A program made the translations under genes and the position numbers. A stretch of DNA of 64,000 bases from CAMLQK01 sp035690865 (lineage in GTDB: Bacteria > Patescibacteriota > Saccharimonadia > Saccharimonadales > UBA4665), in NCBI GenBank assembly GCA_035690865.1, contig DASSKE010000004.1, positions 62,001-126,000 on the forward strand, in the 5' to 3' direction. Of the stretch, positions 35,720 through 44,710 are shown piece after piece. The notes below the pieces were generated by a model. It saw only the letters and a list, made by a program, of their open reading frames with translations. It had not been told where the DNA came from and did not search any database. Numbering within the stretch: the stretch's first letter is position 1; every line of letters starts with the position of its first letter.

Positions 35720-36250
35720 CTAGCTTTGCTGGCTAGCTGGAGCATCTTGGTCTCCGTCATTGGCCGGTGTGCCCATGCCGTGATCGTGGCCGGGTCCGCC
35801 CATCATCAAATACTCCATAGGAATATTGTTTTGCTTGGCCCACGTTTGCAAATCAGTTCGTTCCTGCTCCATAGCGGCTTTGCGCTCGGCGGCGGTCATG
35901 TCCTTGAACTTGTCCTTGTTGGCTTCGCGTTGTTTTTGTAGCTCGTCAAGCTTGGTAAGAATGGCCTGTTTTTGATCGGCGGTAATCTTGCCGTCGCTCA
36001 CCGCCTGGGTGAGGCGCTCTTCGAGTTTCGCCTTGCGGTCGGCTTCGTGCTCTTGCCTATCCTGATCAAAAACCTGTTGCACCTGGTCTTTGTTCAGATT
36101 AAACTTTGTAGCAATCTTGTCTACGATGCTTGCTTTGCTACTGCCGTCACTTGTTTCGGCTGCCGAGGCCATATTTGGCACCATTGCGGCAGTGAGCCCA
36201 AGTGATGAAGTAACGATTCCAGCAACAATCAGTGATTTCTTGCTTGCCAT
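35720..36250 (-). CDS. Secreted coiled-coil protein, possibly DUF2680-like
   Basis: This 176-residue protein has a signal peptide (about residues 1-31: Lys-rich start, hydrophobic core, then AxA-type end at NMASAA). The mature part is highly charged and helical, with KFNLNKDQVQQVFDQDRQEH and TQAVSDGKITADQKQAILTK. The latter resembles DUF2680/YckD proteins. The C-terminus has GGPGHDHGMG, a possible metal-binding His/Gly stretch. AAAGGAG lies five bases before the ATG. A terminator follows. Function is unknown; a cell-envelope role is likely. Confidence 0.75.
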   Translation of the reverse strand: MASKKSLIVAGIVTSSLGLTAAMVPNMASAAETSDGSSKASIVDKIATKFNLNKDQVQQVFDQDRQEHEADRKAKLEERLTQAVSDGKITADQKQAILTKLDELQKQREANKDKFKDMTAAERKAAMEQERTDLQTWAKQNNIPMEYLMMGGPGHDHGMGTPANDGDQDAPASQQS

Positions 36251-36364
36251 TACGTCTCCTTTCGGTTAATGGTACACTTAATTGTAGACAGCAAGGCTGC
36301 GGAAGTGCTGAATATACTTCCATGTTCTTGCCGAGCATGCAAATGTAATATAAAGGTAAAAGAT

Positions 36365-36598
36365 ATGCCCAAAACGAAAAAACGCCCTGCAAGCAAAAAT
36401 AGCCCAAAACGGCTGTATCTATCTAATGACAAGAAGCTAGCCGGCGTGTGCGGCGGTATTGCCGAGTATATAGACGTTGACCCAACAATCATCCGTCTGG
36501 CCTTTGTATTTCTGACTGTCGTATCAGGTATAGTTCCTGGAGTGCTAGCCTATATTATCGCCGCGGCCATTATGCCAAGCCGCCCTGGCCGTTCGTAG
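36365..36598 (+). CDS. PspC-domain membrane protein
   Basis: This 77-residue protein has a basic N-terminus (KTKKRPASKNSPKRL), then LAGVCGGIAEYIDVDPTIIR and one long hydrophobic hairpin (VFLTVVSGIVPGVLAYIIAA). This is the PspC domain. PspC proteins sense or buffer membrane stress. No PspA or PspF gene is nearby. The start at 36365 is preferred to an in-frame one 32 codons earlier because AAAGG is at the right distance and the extension does not fit the family. Confidence 0.88.
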   Translation: MPKTKKRPASKNSPKRLYLSNDKKLAGVCGGIAEYIDVDPTIIRLAFVFLTVVSGIVPGVLAYIIAAAIMPSRPGRS

Positions 36599-36603
36599 TA
36601 TCC

Positions 36604-36632
36604 TTGTGCCCGTAACACAAAGCTGCTACAGT
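36604..36632 (+). promoter_or_regulatory. Promoter for a leaderless mRNA
   Basis: TTGTGC (36604-36609), 17 bases, TACAGT (36627-36632), then eight bases to the ATG at 36641. Confidence 0.5.
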
Positions 36633-36640
36633 ACCAGGCT

Positions 36641-37906
36641 ATGACGGTGCCAGAGAGACCCCTCATTGATTCATTTTATGAAGTTGCAGACCTATGCAGG
36701 CAGCGTCCGCCCTATGCTATTTTGGCGCGCATGTGCGATACCGATGATCCCACTATTAAGTTTGCCGAAGAAGTGGGCGGTGCCCGTGAGTGGAAGATGT
36801 GGACTGAGCGTCAGCCGTATGATAGCGCTTCTGTGGTTGATCCTACACGCCTTCTGGGTTCTAGAGATGAATCCCTCGAATATTATTCTGGCTTGCACCT
36901 TCCCCGCCTTGTTGCGCTTTTTGCTCGGCGCTTTGCTGCCCCCGAAGACTTGAGCGCTGGAGCTGCGACGCTAAGTGCCTGGCTTGGCGAAAGAAGCTGT
37001 TTGTCAGCCAGCGAAAAGACCAGCGTTGAACATGCGGTAGCTAATAGTATCGTCAAATGGCTGCAGGTTGGCCCTGATCCGGTTAATCCCCTGCTGGAAC
37101 AATGGGCAGAGGTTAATGAGCCACGTTTGCGGTCAGCAACCTCACGGACTCTCGGCAAACTCCTTATAAAAGGCAGCATAAGCAGCTACGGTAATCGGCC
37201 CATTTCACTTGACGACACCAGAATAGTTAATGCCATTACTGCCGCCGACAGTCTGGCAATGCTCGAAGATGGTTTTTGGGTAGACTTTGGTGTACGCGCT
37301 GCGGGCGGTATTTGCCGTCCGGCTTTTTTGCCGCCTCTGGTTGAAAAACTGACCGAACATGCGGAAGAAACTGGGATGCAAGGGCGGTACGACATGCAGC
37401 TATTATCGCGGGCATACATGACGGCAGTGTTGCAGGCGCATCAAAAAAATCCCGACCGCCACAGCGCAAATACCACACGCATACTAGAAACCACGCGACC
37501 CAAAAAAGGCACGCAACGAGCAATAGATCTGGGCGCACTGGTAAATGTCTCAAACGTTGTGGCTAAACAAATGACGCAGCGCATGCCTCAAGAGCAGAAA
37601 GACGAAGCTATGCTGGAGGCCCTTCGTCCGGCAGATATGATGCATATTAGTGATGCTTTTTTACGGGTTTTGCATGTAACCCGCCGCAGTGATATGCCTG
37701 CGCGCATGCAAGCCAAACAGTTTGAAGAAGATGTTTACCATGCAGAGGTCGTCGCATTGCTTCGTGAAGGAGTTATTAATCCATTACGAGTGGCTGGCCA
37801 TGCCGTATTATCACGAGCACCTCAGGCAGCCGTGCTGCAAGCTCATCTAAAAGCTGGTACATCACTTACCGAAACTCTTCGTCTTTTGCGCCTCGAAGCT
37901 CTTTAA
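36641..37906 (+). CDS. Unrecognised 421-aa helical protein
   Basis: I do not recognise this protein. It is predicted all-helical and soluble with no signal peptide. Segments include YEVADLCRQRPPYAILARM at the start, ATLSAWLGERSCLSASEKT, and VNVSNVVAKQMTQRMPQEQK near residue 300. The helical repeats could form an alpha-solenoid. It is a single gene with its own promoter and no Shine-Dalgarno. Confidence 0.6.
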   Translation: MTVPERPLIDSFYEVADLCRQRPPYAILARMCDTDDPTIKFAEEVGGAREWKMWTERQPYDSASVVDPTRLLGSRDESLEYYSGLHLPRLVALFARRFAAPEDLSAGAATLSAWLGERSCLSASEKTSVEHAVANSIVKWLQVGPDPVNPLLEQWAEVNEPRLRSATSRTLGKLLIKGSISSYGNRPISLDDTRIVNAITAADSLAMLEDGFWVDFGVRAAGGICRPAFLPPLVEKLTEHAEETGMQGRYDMQLLSRAYMTAVLQAHQKNPDRHSANTTRILETTRPKKGTQRAIDLGALVNVSNVVAKQMTQRMPQEQKDEAMLEALRPADMMHISDAFLRVLHVTRRSDMPARMQAKQFEEDVYHAEVVALLREGVINPLRVAGHAVLSRAPQAAVLQAHLKAGTSLTETLRLLRLEAL

Positions 37907-37943
37907 CATGACACATGGAATAGTCAGTAGCAATATCATGTAA

Positions 37944-37972
37944 TTGACTAAATATCACAAGCCATGTATAAA
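37944..37972 (+). promoter_or_regulatory. Strong promoter that fixes the next start codon
   Basis: TTGACT (37944-37949), 17 bases, TATAAA (37967-37972). The -10 lies inside the first codons of the longest reading frame (ATG at 37964), so that ATG cannot be in the transcript. The next in-frame ATG, 37979, is six bases after the -10. Confidence 0.7.
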
Positions 37973-37978
37973 AGGTCT

Positions 37979-38530
37979 ATGCAAGATATCCTCTTTCAGC
38001 GTTTCGAAGGTTATCAGGATAACGATATATTTCCCGAAAATAGGCCTATTCCTGCCGGTGAACCTGTTGCGCTGCGGCAACGACTCATCGCACATAAGAT
38101 TGGTGAATATGTTGGTGGTACAGCGGGTGTTATGACCAACTTGGGGTATTCTTTTGAAGCCGGCAGCGTCATGTCGGAGTGGACATTTGCCCAGAACGCG
38201 TACCATAAAGATATTATTGACCATGAGTTTCACCGCATGCGCAACGCAGAGCGACAGGGCCACCTATGTTTGCTCCGCACACCTTTAAATGAGCATGTCT
38301 TTAAGGTGGGCGCACGTTGCGTAACAGACACCCAAGACAGAGTATTGCATATTGAAGGTGTGGGAAATTACCGTGAACCGCGTTCTATTGCTTTGATTCA
38401 GGGAATTGTCCACGCCGTGGCACCGGTGATATTTGCAGACTCTGGTAACACCGTCACGCTGAGCTTGAGCCTAAATGATCTTGGCAGGCACCTTGGCGAT
38501 GGCGGCAGGCTTACGCCACTACGCCGCTAG
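37979..38530 (+). CDS. Unrecognised 183-aa protein
   Basis: I do not recognise this protein. The start at 37979 is chosen from the promoter position, giving MQDILFQRFEGYQDND at the N-terminus. It is soluble, with an N-terminal region containing RQRLIAHKIGEYVGGTAG and a C-terminal strand-rich part with GNTVTLSLSLNDLGRHLGDG. No signal peptide or known motif is seen. It is the last gene before the surface-polymer island. Confidence 0.6.
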   Translation: MQDILFQRFEGYQDNDIFPENRPIPAGEPVALRQRLIAHKIGEYVGGTAGVMTNLGYSFEAGSVMSEWTFAQNAYHKDIIDHEFHRMRNAERQGHLCLLRTPLNEHVFKVGARCVTDTQDRVLHIEGVGNYREPRSIALIQGIVHAVAPVIFADSGNTVTLSLSLNDLGRHLGDGGRLTPLRR

Positions 38531-38727
38531 CATCTCCGAAGCCAAAAGACGCAAATTTGTCACTTGAGGTTATCCACATGAGCCGCGCATGCACCACCCC
38601 AGGTAATTTTTGAGGAGTATGTTATTCACAAGAATTATGTTAGCTAAATTATCATTTTGTTGTTGAAATTGCTAAGATTTACGCTACTATTGAGTAGTAA
38701 TAACAACTACAAATGGAGGGAAATGCT
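38531..38727 (+). promoter_or_regulatory. AT-rich control region before the exosortase locus
   Basis: This gap holds TTATCCACA (38570-38578) and TTATTCACA (38622-38630), both matching the DnaA-box pattern and in the same direction. A promoter follows: TTGAAA (38663-38668), 16 bases, TATACT-like TACTAT (38685-38690). The next gene has GGAGGG seven bases before its ATG at 38728, so unlike many genes here its mRNA has a leader of about 30 nt. Confidence 0.55.
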
Positions 38728-39207
38728 ATGTTTACACGGGTCAAAAAATGGTCAGGTACTACCACGGCCATTGTGATAGCCGCACTGGCCGCACTTATGC
38801 TTATGGTAGCCCCAGCTACAAGGGCGGGCGCACTCCCTCCCCTCACCGACGTAACAGGTGTTGTAACTGACGAGAACGGCGACGCTGTAGGTAACGCACA
38901 GGTTTCAGTAACCTGTGGCACAAAAAACACTATGGACATGACCGACGCTAAGGGTGCATATCTGGTGAGCTTTAGTGCTATTGACTGCCCATTTGGCGCA
39001 ACCGTTAAGGTAGTTGCCACCAAGAATGGCAAGACTGGCAAGGCAACCGGTACGGTGCATGGCATAACAACCAAACTTAATATTGCTATCGTAAATGTTC
39101 AGATTCCTGAATATGGTCTGATTGGCAGTCTCGTGGCTGGCGGCCTTGGTATTGGTGCAATCAGCTTTTACCGTCGCCGAGCAGTAACCAATGGCTCTAC
39201 TATATAA
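38728..39207 (+). CDS. Putative exosortase substrate: secreted protein with PEYG-TM-RRR sorting signal
   Basis: This 159-residue protein has a signal peptide (KKW, hydrophobic core 13-28, cleavage near APATRAGA). A single beta-sandwich of the carboxypeptidase-regulatory/Ig-like type follows (DVTGVVTDENGDAVGNAQVS, then TDAKGAYLVSF), with Cys63 and Cys87 that could form a disulphide. The C-terminus has the tripartite layout of PEP-CTERM-like sorting signals: PEYG (127-130), a hydrophobic stretch (131-147), then RRR (149-151) and a short tail. The gene lies 17 bases before the exosortase fusion. The start at 38728 has GGAGGG; an ATG at 38713 does not. Confidence 0.75.
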   Translation: MFTRVKKWSGTTTAIVIAALAALMLMVAPATRAGALPPLTDVTGVVTDENGDAVGNAQVSVTCGTKNTMDMTDAKGAYLVSFSAIDCPFGATVKVVATKNGKTGKATGTVHGITTKLNIAIVNVQIPEYGLIGSLVAGGLGIGAISFYRRRAVTNGSTI

Positions 39208-39224
39208 ATGAAGAGGACCAACCG

Positions 39225-41435
39225 TTGAGATTTGTGTCTAAGGCTACCGCTCCGCTTATTTGGCGGACGGTAGCTTTTATTGGTATTTTTGGGATACTTT
39301 CGGGAGTCTTGGGCTCGCAAATTATTGCCGGAGGCATCGTTAATCGCGATGGCTTCGCGATATATGGCGGCCTTGGCAAAGCGATGATTTTTGGTGTCAT
39401 CGCTTTTCTGTTGGTAATACGGGGACATCGCGCGATAGGTCTAGAGGAATGGAGGCGCCAGCTTTTTGGCTGGCTGTTGTTGAGCATTCTTTGCGGGCTA
39501 GCGGCCTGGCAAGGCATACAAATGTTACTTGTTCAACAAAGTACTGCGGCAACGTTTCTGGTGCACACCAGTATAGTGGTCGCCATTGCTTGTGCATTCC
39601 TTGGAGTTTTTGGATTGCCAAACACCCGAAGGCTTGTGCGCGGCTACCAAAAGGAGTTATGGCAGGCTGCGGGTATTGCAGTTGGATTTTATGTGCTTTT
39701 GCAGTTGGTATATAGCTTATGGCGGCCGTTAGCTGGTGTTGTTATCCATAGCGTGGCCTGGCTATTGAGTAGCAGTCACGTACCCGTTGATATAATTGCC
39801 TCAAACGTCCTTGTAACGGATAAGTTTGGCGTAACTGTCGCGCAGTATTGTTCTGGTGTAGAATCCATTGCCTTATTTAGCGGCTTGTATGCAGTCGTGG
39901 GCCTCCTTGACCGCCCTCGACTGAATGTGCGTCGTTATATAGGTGTATTTCCTATTGCTCTGCTAGGATTGTTCCTGCTAAATATCATAAGAGTGTATGC
40001 ATTAATTGCGGCAGGCTACTATTATAACCCTGAAATTGCGTTTAGCCTCTTTCATAGTTATGCGGGGACGCTCTTTTTTGTGCTTTATAGTATTGCATTT
40101 TGGGCAGTTGCTTACAGGTATATTACGAACAGAAGCATAAAACCGGTTCCTGATAGCCGAGGTGGCACTGGAGGTGACCCACAAAGAGTGCTTATTTCGC
40201 ATGTATATTCGAGCGACAATAAGGGCGATGCGGCACTCACCAGCGTGCTGATTGCTGATATACGCCGTATATTCCCCACAGCGACTATAACAATTGCAAG
40301 CCTGGAGGGCACTTCGGGGCAGACATTTGAGGGTGTGCCTGTAGAGACATCATTTATGGCCTACGCTCTTAGTGGCTACAGGAACAACATAGCAAAGCTA
40401 GCATACACAGCGTACATGGTGCCAGCCACAATGCTCTGGGCGGTTCTGTATAGGCTAACAAAACATGATATGTGGTTACCCAGCCATATCCGTCGCGTAA
40501 CACGCCTGTACGCCAATGCTGACCTTATTGTACCTGTGGGCGGAGGGTATTTGCGTAGTCGCCCGGGGTTACGTAACCGGCTAAACGTTCCCCTATTGCT
40601 CCATCCGTTGATTATTGGTCGCCTGCTGCAAAAGCCTACTGTGCTGTACGCTCAGTCGGTGGGGCCTTTTCAAAATCGTGCCGAGGAGCAGCTCGTTGCG
40701 TGGGTGTTGCGTCGGATGTCGTGTATTTTGTTGCGCGAAGATCGCTCGCTAGAGCTCTTGCGTAAGCTTGGCGTGCATCGGGGAGTCCACCGTGCCGTGG
40801 ATTCTGGTTTTTTACTGCAAAGTACCGCTCCATCACGAGTTCGTGAGCAATACCATGTCCCTAAGAATAAAAGACTTTTGGGTGTTACGGTGCGCTCATG
40901 GCTCAGTGGTAGAGCTCAACAGCGCTACGAAAAGGCAGTAGCAAGTGCGCTGGACGTTTTTATAAAGGAGTATGATGCGCATGTCATTTTTATCCCGCAA
41001 GTTACAGCTGCCAAGGGTGATGATGATCGAATTGTCGCCCGGCGCGTGCAAAAGGCAATGCGTCGCAAAAAGAACGTTACCGTCGTTGAAGAAACGCCCG
41101 ATCACCACGCTATAAAAACCATGTACGATGGTTTGGATATACTTCTAGGCACGAGATTTCACTCGGTTATTTTCTCACTTACTTCGTTAGTACCTGTGGT
41201 GGCCATTGAGTACGAGCACAAAACAAGCGGCATCATGCACGATCTGGCCCTCGATAAATGGGTTCTCCCTATTGAGGAGGTTACCAGGGATAAACTGCTT
41301 CTTCTTTTGCGAAACGTGGTTACAGATTACCAAGCCTATCAAGCAATCCTCCGCAAACGCGTCCCGCCCTACCAGGACGAGGCGCGTCAAACGGCAGAAC
41401 ATCTACGAGAGACATACCAGCAAGCTATCCTATGA
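39225..41435 (+). CDS. Exosortase fused to polysaccharide pyruvyltransferase
   Basis: This 736-residue protein has two parts. Residues 1-300 are a multi-helix exosortase/archaeosortase domain with the catalytic triad in its usual order: C209 in QYCSGVES, R256 in LLNIIRVYAL and H277 in LFHSYAG. It would cut the PEYG-type signal and pass the protein to an acceptor. Residues from about 320 form a CsaB-like pyruvyltransferase: ISHVYSSDNKGDAALTS, VGGGYL, YAQSVGPF, LLREDRSLELL and LLGTRFHSVIFSL. This adds ketal pyruvate to cell-wall glycans. Basic residues after the last helix place the second domain in the cytosol. The start is TTG at 39225 with AAGAGG upstream. The fusion is rare to my knowledge. 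Confidence 0.85.
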   Translation: MRFVSKATAPLIWRTVAFIGIFGILSGVLGSQIIAGGIVNRDGFAIYGGLGKAMIFGVIAFLLVIRGHRAIGLEEWRRQLFGWLLLSILCGLAAWQGIQMLLVQQSTAATFLVHTSIVVAIACAFLGVFGLPNTRRLVRGYQKELWQAAGIAVGFYVLLQLVYSLWRPLAGVVIHSVAWLLSSSHVPVDIIASNVLVTDKFGVTVAQYCSGVESIALFSGLYAVVGLLDRPRLNVRRYIGVFPIALLGLFLLNIIRVYALIAAGYYYNPEIAFSLFHSYAGTLFFVLYSIAFWAVAYRYITNRSIKPVPDSRGGTGGDPQRVLISHVYSSDNKGDAALTSVLIADIRRIFPTATITIASLEGTSGQTFEGVPVETSFMAYALSGYRNNIAKLAYTAYMVPATMLWAVLYRLTKHDMWLPSHIRRVTRLYANADLIVPVGGGYLRSRPGLRNRLNVPLLLHPLIIGRLLQKPTVLYAQSVGPFQNRAEEQLVAWVLRRMSCILLREDRSLELLRKLGVHRGVHRAVDSGFLLQSTAPSRVREQYHVPKNKRLLGVTVRSWLSGRAQQRYEKAVASALDVFIKEYDAHVIFIPQVTAAKGDDDRIVARRVQKAMRRKKNVTVVEETPDHHAIKTMYDGLDILLGTRFHSVIFSLTSLVPVVAIEYEHKTSGIMHDLALDKWVLPIEEVTRDKLLLLLRNVVTDYQAYQAILRKRVPPYQDEARQTAEHLRETYQQAIL

Positions 41436-43449
41436 CAGAATAGTTGAAGTTTAGAATAGCTCCGCCTTGCAACGCTTTACGCGTGGATATGGTAAAGGAA
41501 GCTTCACTGCGTGCGGAAATATAGAGGTCGGCAGCCACAGCAGAATGGTCGGCAATGGTAATAAAAAGCGGAGGACTCGCAAAAGGTCGCGAAAAGGTGA
41601 CGGTTGCGATGGTGCCGGCGGCGGTAGGACTTGGCTTAACTGCCGCCGAAATTGATCCAGCAATATCCCTCACTTGCGGCATTGGATTGGCATAGCTTAC
41701 CTGTTGGCCGGCCGTTACAACCGGCGGCGTTCCTACAGCCAACGGTCGCCCGTGGGAATCAATAGCTACTCCCTGAATGTTGTATGCTTGGTCCTGAAAT
41801 TCAAGCAATCGAAGGTTAGAGGTATTTGTCGGCCGTACAATTGCCAGACCCCGATCGCCTTCTTGCGCGGGCTTAATGAGCATGGCAATCTTGTCGTAGG
41901 GCGCCGTATTGAGGCCCACATAGCCTTTGGCGCCATCAATTTTGAACTTGCCGCCAGCAAAACGAGCTGAGCCAGTTGATCCGATAATGCGCCAACTTTC
42001 GGTTTTATAATTATCGGCGTAACCAACGATATCCATGGCGTTAAGAGCATGTATGGCCGGCCGGGTATCGTTGTTGTCAATCTTAAAGAGGTCCTCGTGG
42101 GTTATGTCATCACGAACCCTAAAGATGCCGGTCTTGTTGATATTTAAGGTAATACCTACGCTGGGGTTGGGCGACAAATCTTCGGAGACCTCGCCTTTTG
42201 TTCGGCGTCCGCGGTTGGTAACATGAGACGCCACAAACACATTGCTGGACTCAGGTTCGGCAACCACTGCCGCTTCAATAGGATCCTGCGTCGGATAATA
42301 CGTGCTAAGCTTGTGGTACATATGCGGCCCGCCCTGAAAAATATGCACCAACGAATTTGCCAAGTTTACCTCAGCGCCCCATTGCATGTAAATATCGGTC
42401 ATAAAAACGTGCGTTCCCCAGTCTTCGATAGCATCCAGTGGTTTTACAACATCGGGGTCGGCGGCCATGAGCGCCATATATAACTGGCTCACATATATAA
42501 GAGTGCTCCCTGGCATGATCTGAAAAGCTGATCCCGACAGGCGTCGACTCTCCATTTTGCATGAAACAAAAAAGAAGCCGTTAAGCAGATGCGGCGATCC
42601 ATTAGCCGCACCGTGTAAACAAATGGCACCGTTGCGGAACCCTTCCCAGCGGCAACCCAAAAAGTGGATCTGATTACAGTTATCTTCTCCGTAGCCAAAG
42701 GTACCCTTTGGCAAACTATTGCGAAAGAGTGTGGCCGGCTCGGTCACGGAGCCGCAGTTCTCCCAGCTACAGTTATAGAATCGGGTGTCCCAAACCTCTA
42801 CAAAGTCCATGGCAGTACCGTTGGCATACCGAAAACTTACGTCGCGAAATACGAAGTTATCTGCAAAGTATACGCGGAGAAGTACGCCGGGCTGATAGTC
42901 GCCTGTGAGCATAATATTGGTGAGCGAACCAAACTTAACATGTCCGTCTACACTAAAGCTGCCGCTAAAGTCGATGAGAGGCTCGCTACCACTAAGCCGG
43001 GCAATTCGTGAGCCCCAACGGGCCTCGCCGGTAATAGTAATACCATGCCGGCGCACTTTAAGCGTGGTTACTTTGTAGGTGCCACGCGGCACTTCAATAA
43101 CACCACCATTCTCTACGGAGTCAATAGCTGCCTGGATTGCGGCTGTATCATCTGTTACGCCATCACCCTTGGCTCCAAAATCCAGCACGTTGACGCGTAG
43201 TCGAGATTTAGCACGTAAAACACTACCCACGTCTTTCCAGACTAATCGGTCATCCTCATTGGTAAGCACGAGGTCGCTGATATCTTGTGTTGTGGCATTC
43301 TTTACATCGAGATCCCAAAGTGTAACAGAGTGAGCGGGAATGCTCTCGGTGCGCTGCGTTCCATCTGGATTGTGCGAGACCAGCAAATATTCATTTAATA
43401 GTTCCGCCCATATATTATCGTCACTCCCCGGTTGCGGCAATCTTGCCAT
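41425..43449 (-). CDS. Right-handed beta-helix (pectate-lyase-3-like) surface protein
   Basis: This 674-residue protein has an N-terminal module, MARLPQPGSDDNIWAELLNE, similar to short modules seen on phage tail and surface proteins. A Pectate_lyase_3 beta-helix follows, with NVLDFGAKGDGVTDDTAAIQ near residue 88, then an extended C-terminal part ending in a beta-rich domain (GTIATVTFSRPFASPPLFIT). No signal peptide is obvious, so export is unclear. It is the last gene of the leftward polymer operon. Its 5' end overlaps the flippase by 29 bases and its 3' end overlaps the exosortase fusion by 11. It may bind or cut the polymer. Confidence 0.75.
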   Translation of the reverse strand: MARLPQPGSDDNIWAELLNEYLLVSHNPDGTQRTESIPAHSVTLWDLDVKNATTQDISDLVLTNEDDRLVWKDVGSVLRAKSRLRVNVLDFGAKGDGVTDDTAAIQAAIDSVENGGVIEVPRGTYKVTTLKVRRHGITITGEARWGSRIARLSGSEPLIDFSGSFSVDGHVKFGSLTNIMLTGDYQPGVLLRVYFADNFVFRDVSFRYANGTAMDFVEVWDTRFYNCSWENCGSVTEPATLFRNSLPKGTFGYGEDNCNQIHFLGCRWEGFRNGAICLHGAANGSPHLLNGFFFVSCKMESRRLSGSAFQIMPGSTLIYVSQLYMALMAADPDVVKPLDAIEDWGTHVFMTDIYMQWGAEVNLANSLVHIFQGGPHMYHKLSTYYPTQDPIEAAVVAEPESSNVFVASHVTNRGRRTKGEVSEDLSPNPSVGITLNINKTGIFRVRDDITHEDLFKIDNNDTRPAIHALNAMDIVGYADNYKTESWRIIGSTGSARFAGGKFKIDGAKGYVGLNTAPYDKIAMLIKPAQEGDRGLAIVRPTNTSNLRLLEFQDQAYNIQGVAIDSHGRPLAVGTPPVVTAGQQVSYANPMPQVRDIAGSISAAVKPSPTAAGTIATVTFSRPFASPPLFITIADHSAVAADLYISARSEASFTISTRKALQGGAILNFNYSVIG

Positions 43450-44710
43450 ATAAGGCCTCCTTTACTATGTTTACCTTGGGTTGCTTAGCGAATATAAGTC
43501 CAGTAACAATAGAGCCAATATTTCCGGCCAACCAGGCCCAACCAATTGCCGAAACGCCCAAACTGGGCAAGCCTACATACGAAATACTGAGTATCAGAAG
43601 GGCATAGACGGTATTCATAGCAATAATCCCGCGCAGGTTCCTGGTTATTTTAAAGATAACGCCCAGGGCGGAATAAGCGGCAACGGGCAATGCACTAAGC
43701 GTAAGAAGCTGCAATATGCCCCTACCCTGTTCGGCATAATCCTTGCCGAAGAATCCAAGCACAAAGCTGCTGCTTGCAAACAAAATTACCATAGCGGGTA
43801 CAAGAAGTACGCCGATAAGTTTAGCTGCTTTGCGTAAATGTAACGAAAAAGCTGCTTCGTTATGCGAGCCTTCGGCAAAAGCAGACTGCATGGCTGCATA
43901 CGAAATGGTATAGAGTACGCTTGCGATGGTAAAGCTGATGTAATAATAAGCCGCGTTGTCGGGGCGGAGTGAATGGACGATAATAAGCGGCACCAGCGTT
44001 GGCGGCAGTAGGTTAAGCAAGCTTGATATATAGACCGAGAACGAATATCGCTGCACTTTTTTTAAGATTGCACTGTCGATACCAAAAGTTGGCTTGTAGC
44101 CAAATTGCCGCCACAACGCAGCGAGGCTGCATAACAGCCCTACTAGTTGCGATATGCCTGCGAGCAGAAAAATGTGCATAGCACTGGGGTGTATCCAGAG
44201 TAAAGGTAGTACCACTTTAGCTGCGCCAAAGAGAATATTGATCGATAGAATAGTCAGCGCTTTTTTGTGGGCTAAGAAAATGGCATTAGTCAGAGTGTTC
44301 AACGATGTAATAACGGTAAAGAAAACGAAACTAGCACCATACCACCAATGATGCGTCACGAAGGAAAGGCTAGAACTGACTGCCGGAAGGATAAAGACAC
44401 AACCCGCTGATAGCACAGCGCTCGTAACGGACACTACTGTTAAGCTACTGCGAACGTGCGCCTGTGGGTTCTGGGCTCCGGGCAAAAAACGCACCAATGT
44501 TGTATCAAATCCTGCCAGTCCAAGCAGTGAGACCAGGCTAGAGACAGCAAGCAGTGTTGTGGCGACGCCTACTGTACTGCTAGAGTACGCGTGAGCGACA
44601 ATTGTCCAAAAAACAAAACCAAAGCCGGCCAATGCGCCCGTGGCTAGGAGCAAGAGGAGCGAATTTGTCAGCTGGGTGCTGTTACGCAACTCTGTCCATA
44701 TGCGCATCAT
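43421..44710 (-). CDS. Wzx-type flippase (MATE/MOP polysaccharide exporter)
   Basis: This 429-residue protein has about twelve to fourteen hydrophobic helices with an N-terminal amphipathic start (WTELRNSTQLTNSLLLLLAT) and the family segment GVATTLLAVSSLVSLLGLAG. The GFDTTLVRFLPG stretch is typical of lipid-linked oligosaccharide flippases. It would move the undecaprenyl-linked repeat across the membrane. Its start overlaps the previous gene's stop as ATGA. It depends on the glycosyltransferases upstream in the same operon. Confidence 0.9.
   Translation of the reverse strand: MMRIWTELRNSTQLTNSLLLLLATGALAGFGFVFWTIVAHAYSSSTVGVATTLLAVSSLVSLLGLAGFDTTLVRFLPGAQNPQAHVRSSLTVVSVTSAVLSAGCVFILPAVSSSLSFVTHHWWYGASFVFFTVITSLNTLTNAIFLAHKKALTILSINILFGAAKVVLPLLWIHPSAMHIFLLAGISQLVGLLCSLAALWRQFGYKPTFGIDSAILKKVQRYSFSVYISSLLNLLPPTLVPLIIVHSLRPDNAAYYYISFTIASVLYTISYAAMQSAFAEGSHNEAAFSLHLRKAAKLIGVLLVPAMVILFASSSFVLGFFGKDYAEQGRGILQLLTLSALPVAAYSALGVIFKITRNLRGIIAMNTVYALLILSISYVGLPSLGVSAIGWAWLAGNIGSIVTGLIFAKQPKVNIVKEALYGKIAATGE

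Noticed and set aside
38531..38727. Replication origin
   Set aside because: Only two DnaA-like boxes, no dnaA, dnaN or gyrase gene nearby, and the same motif occurs inside genes.
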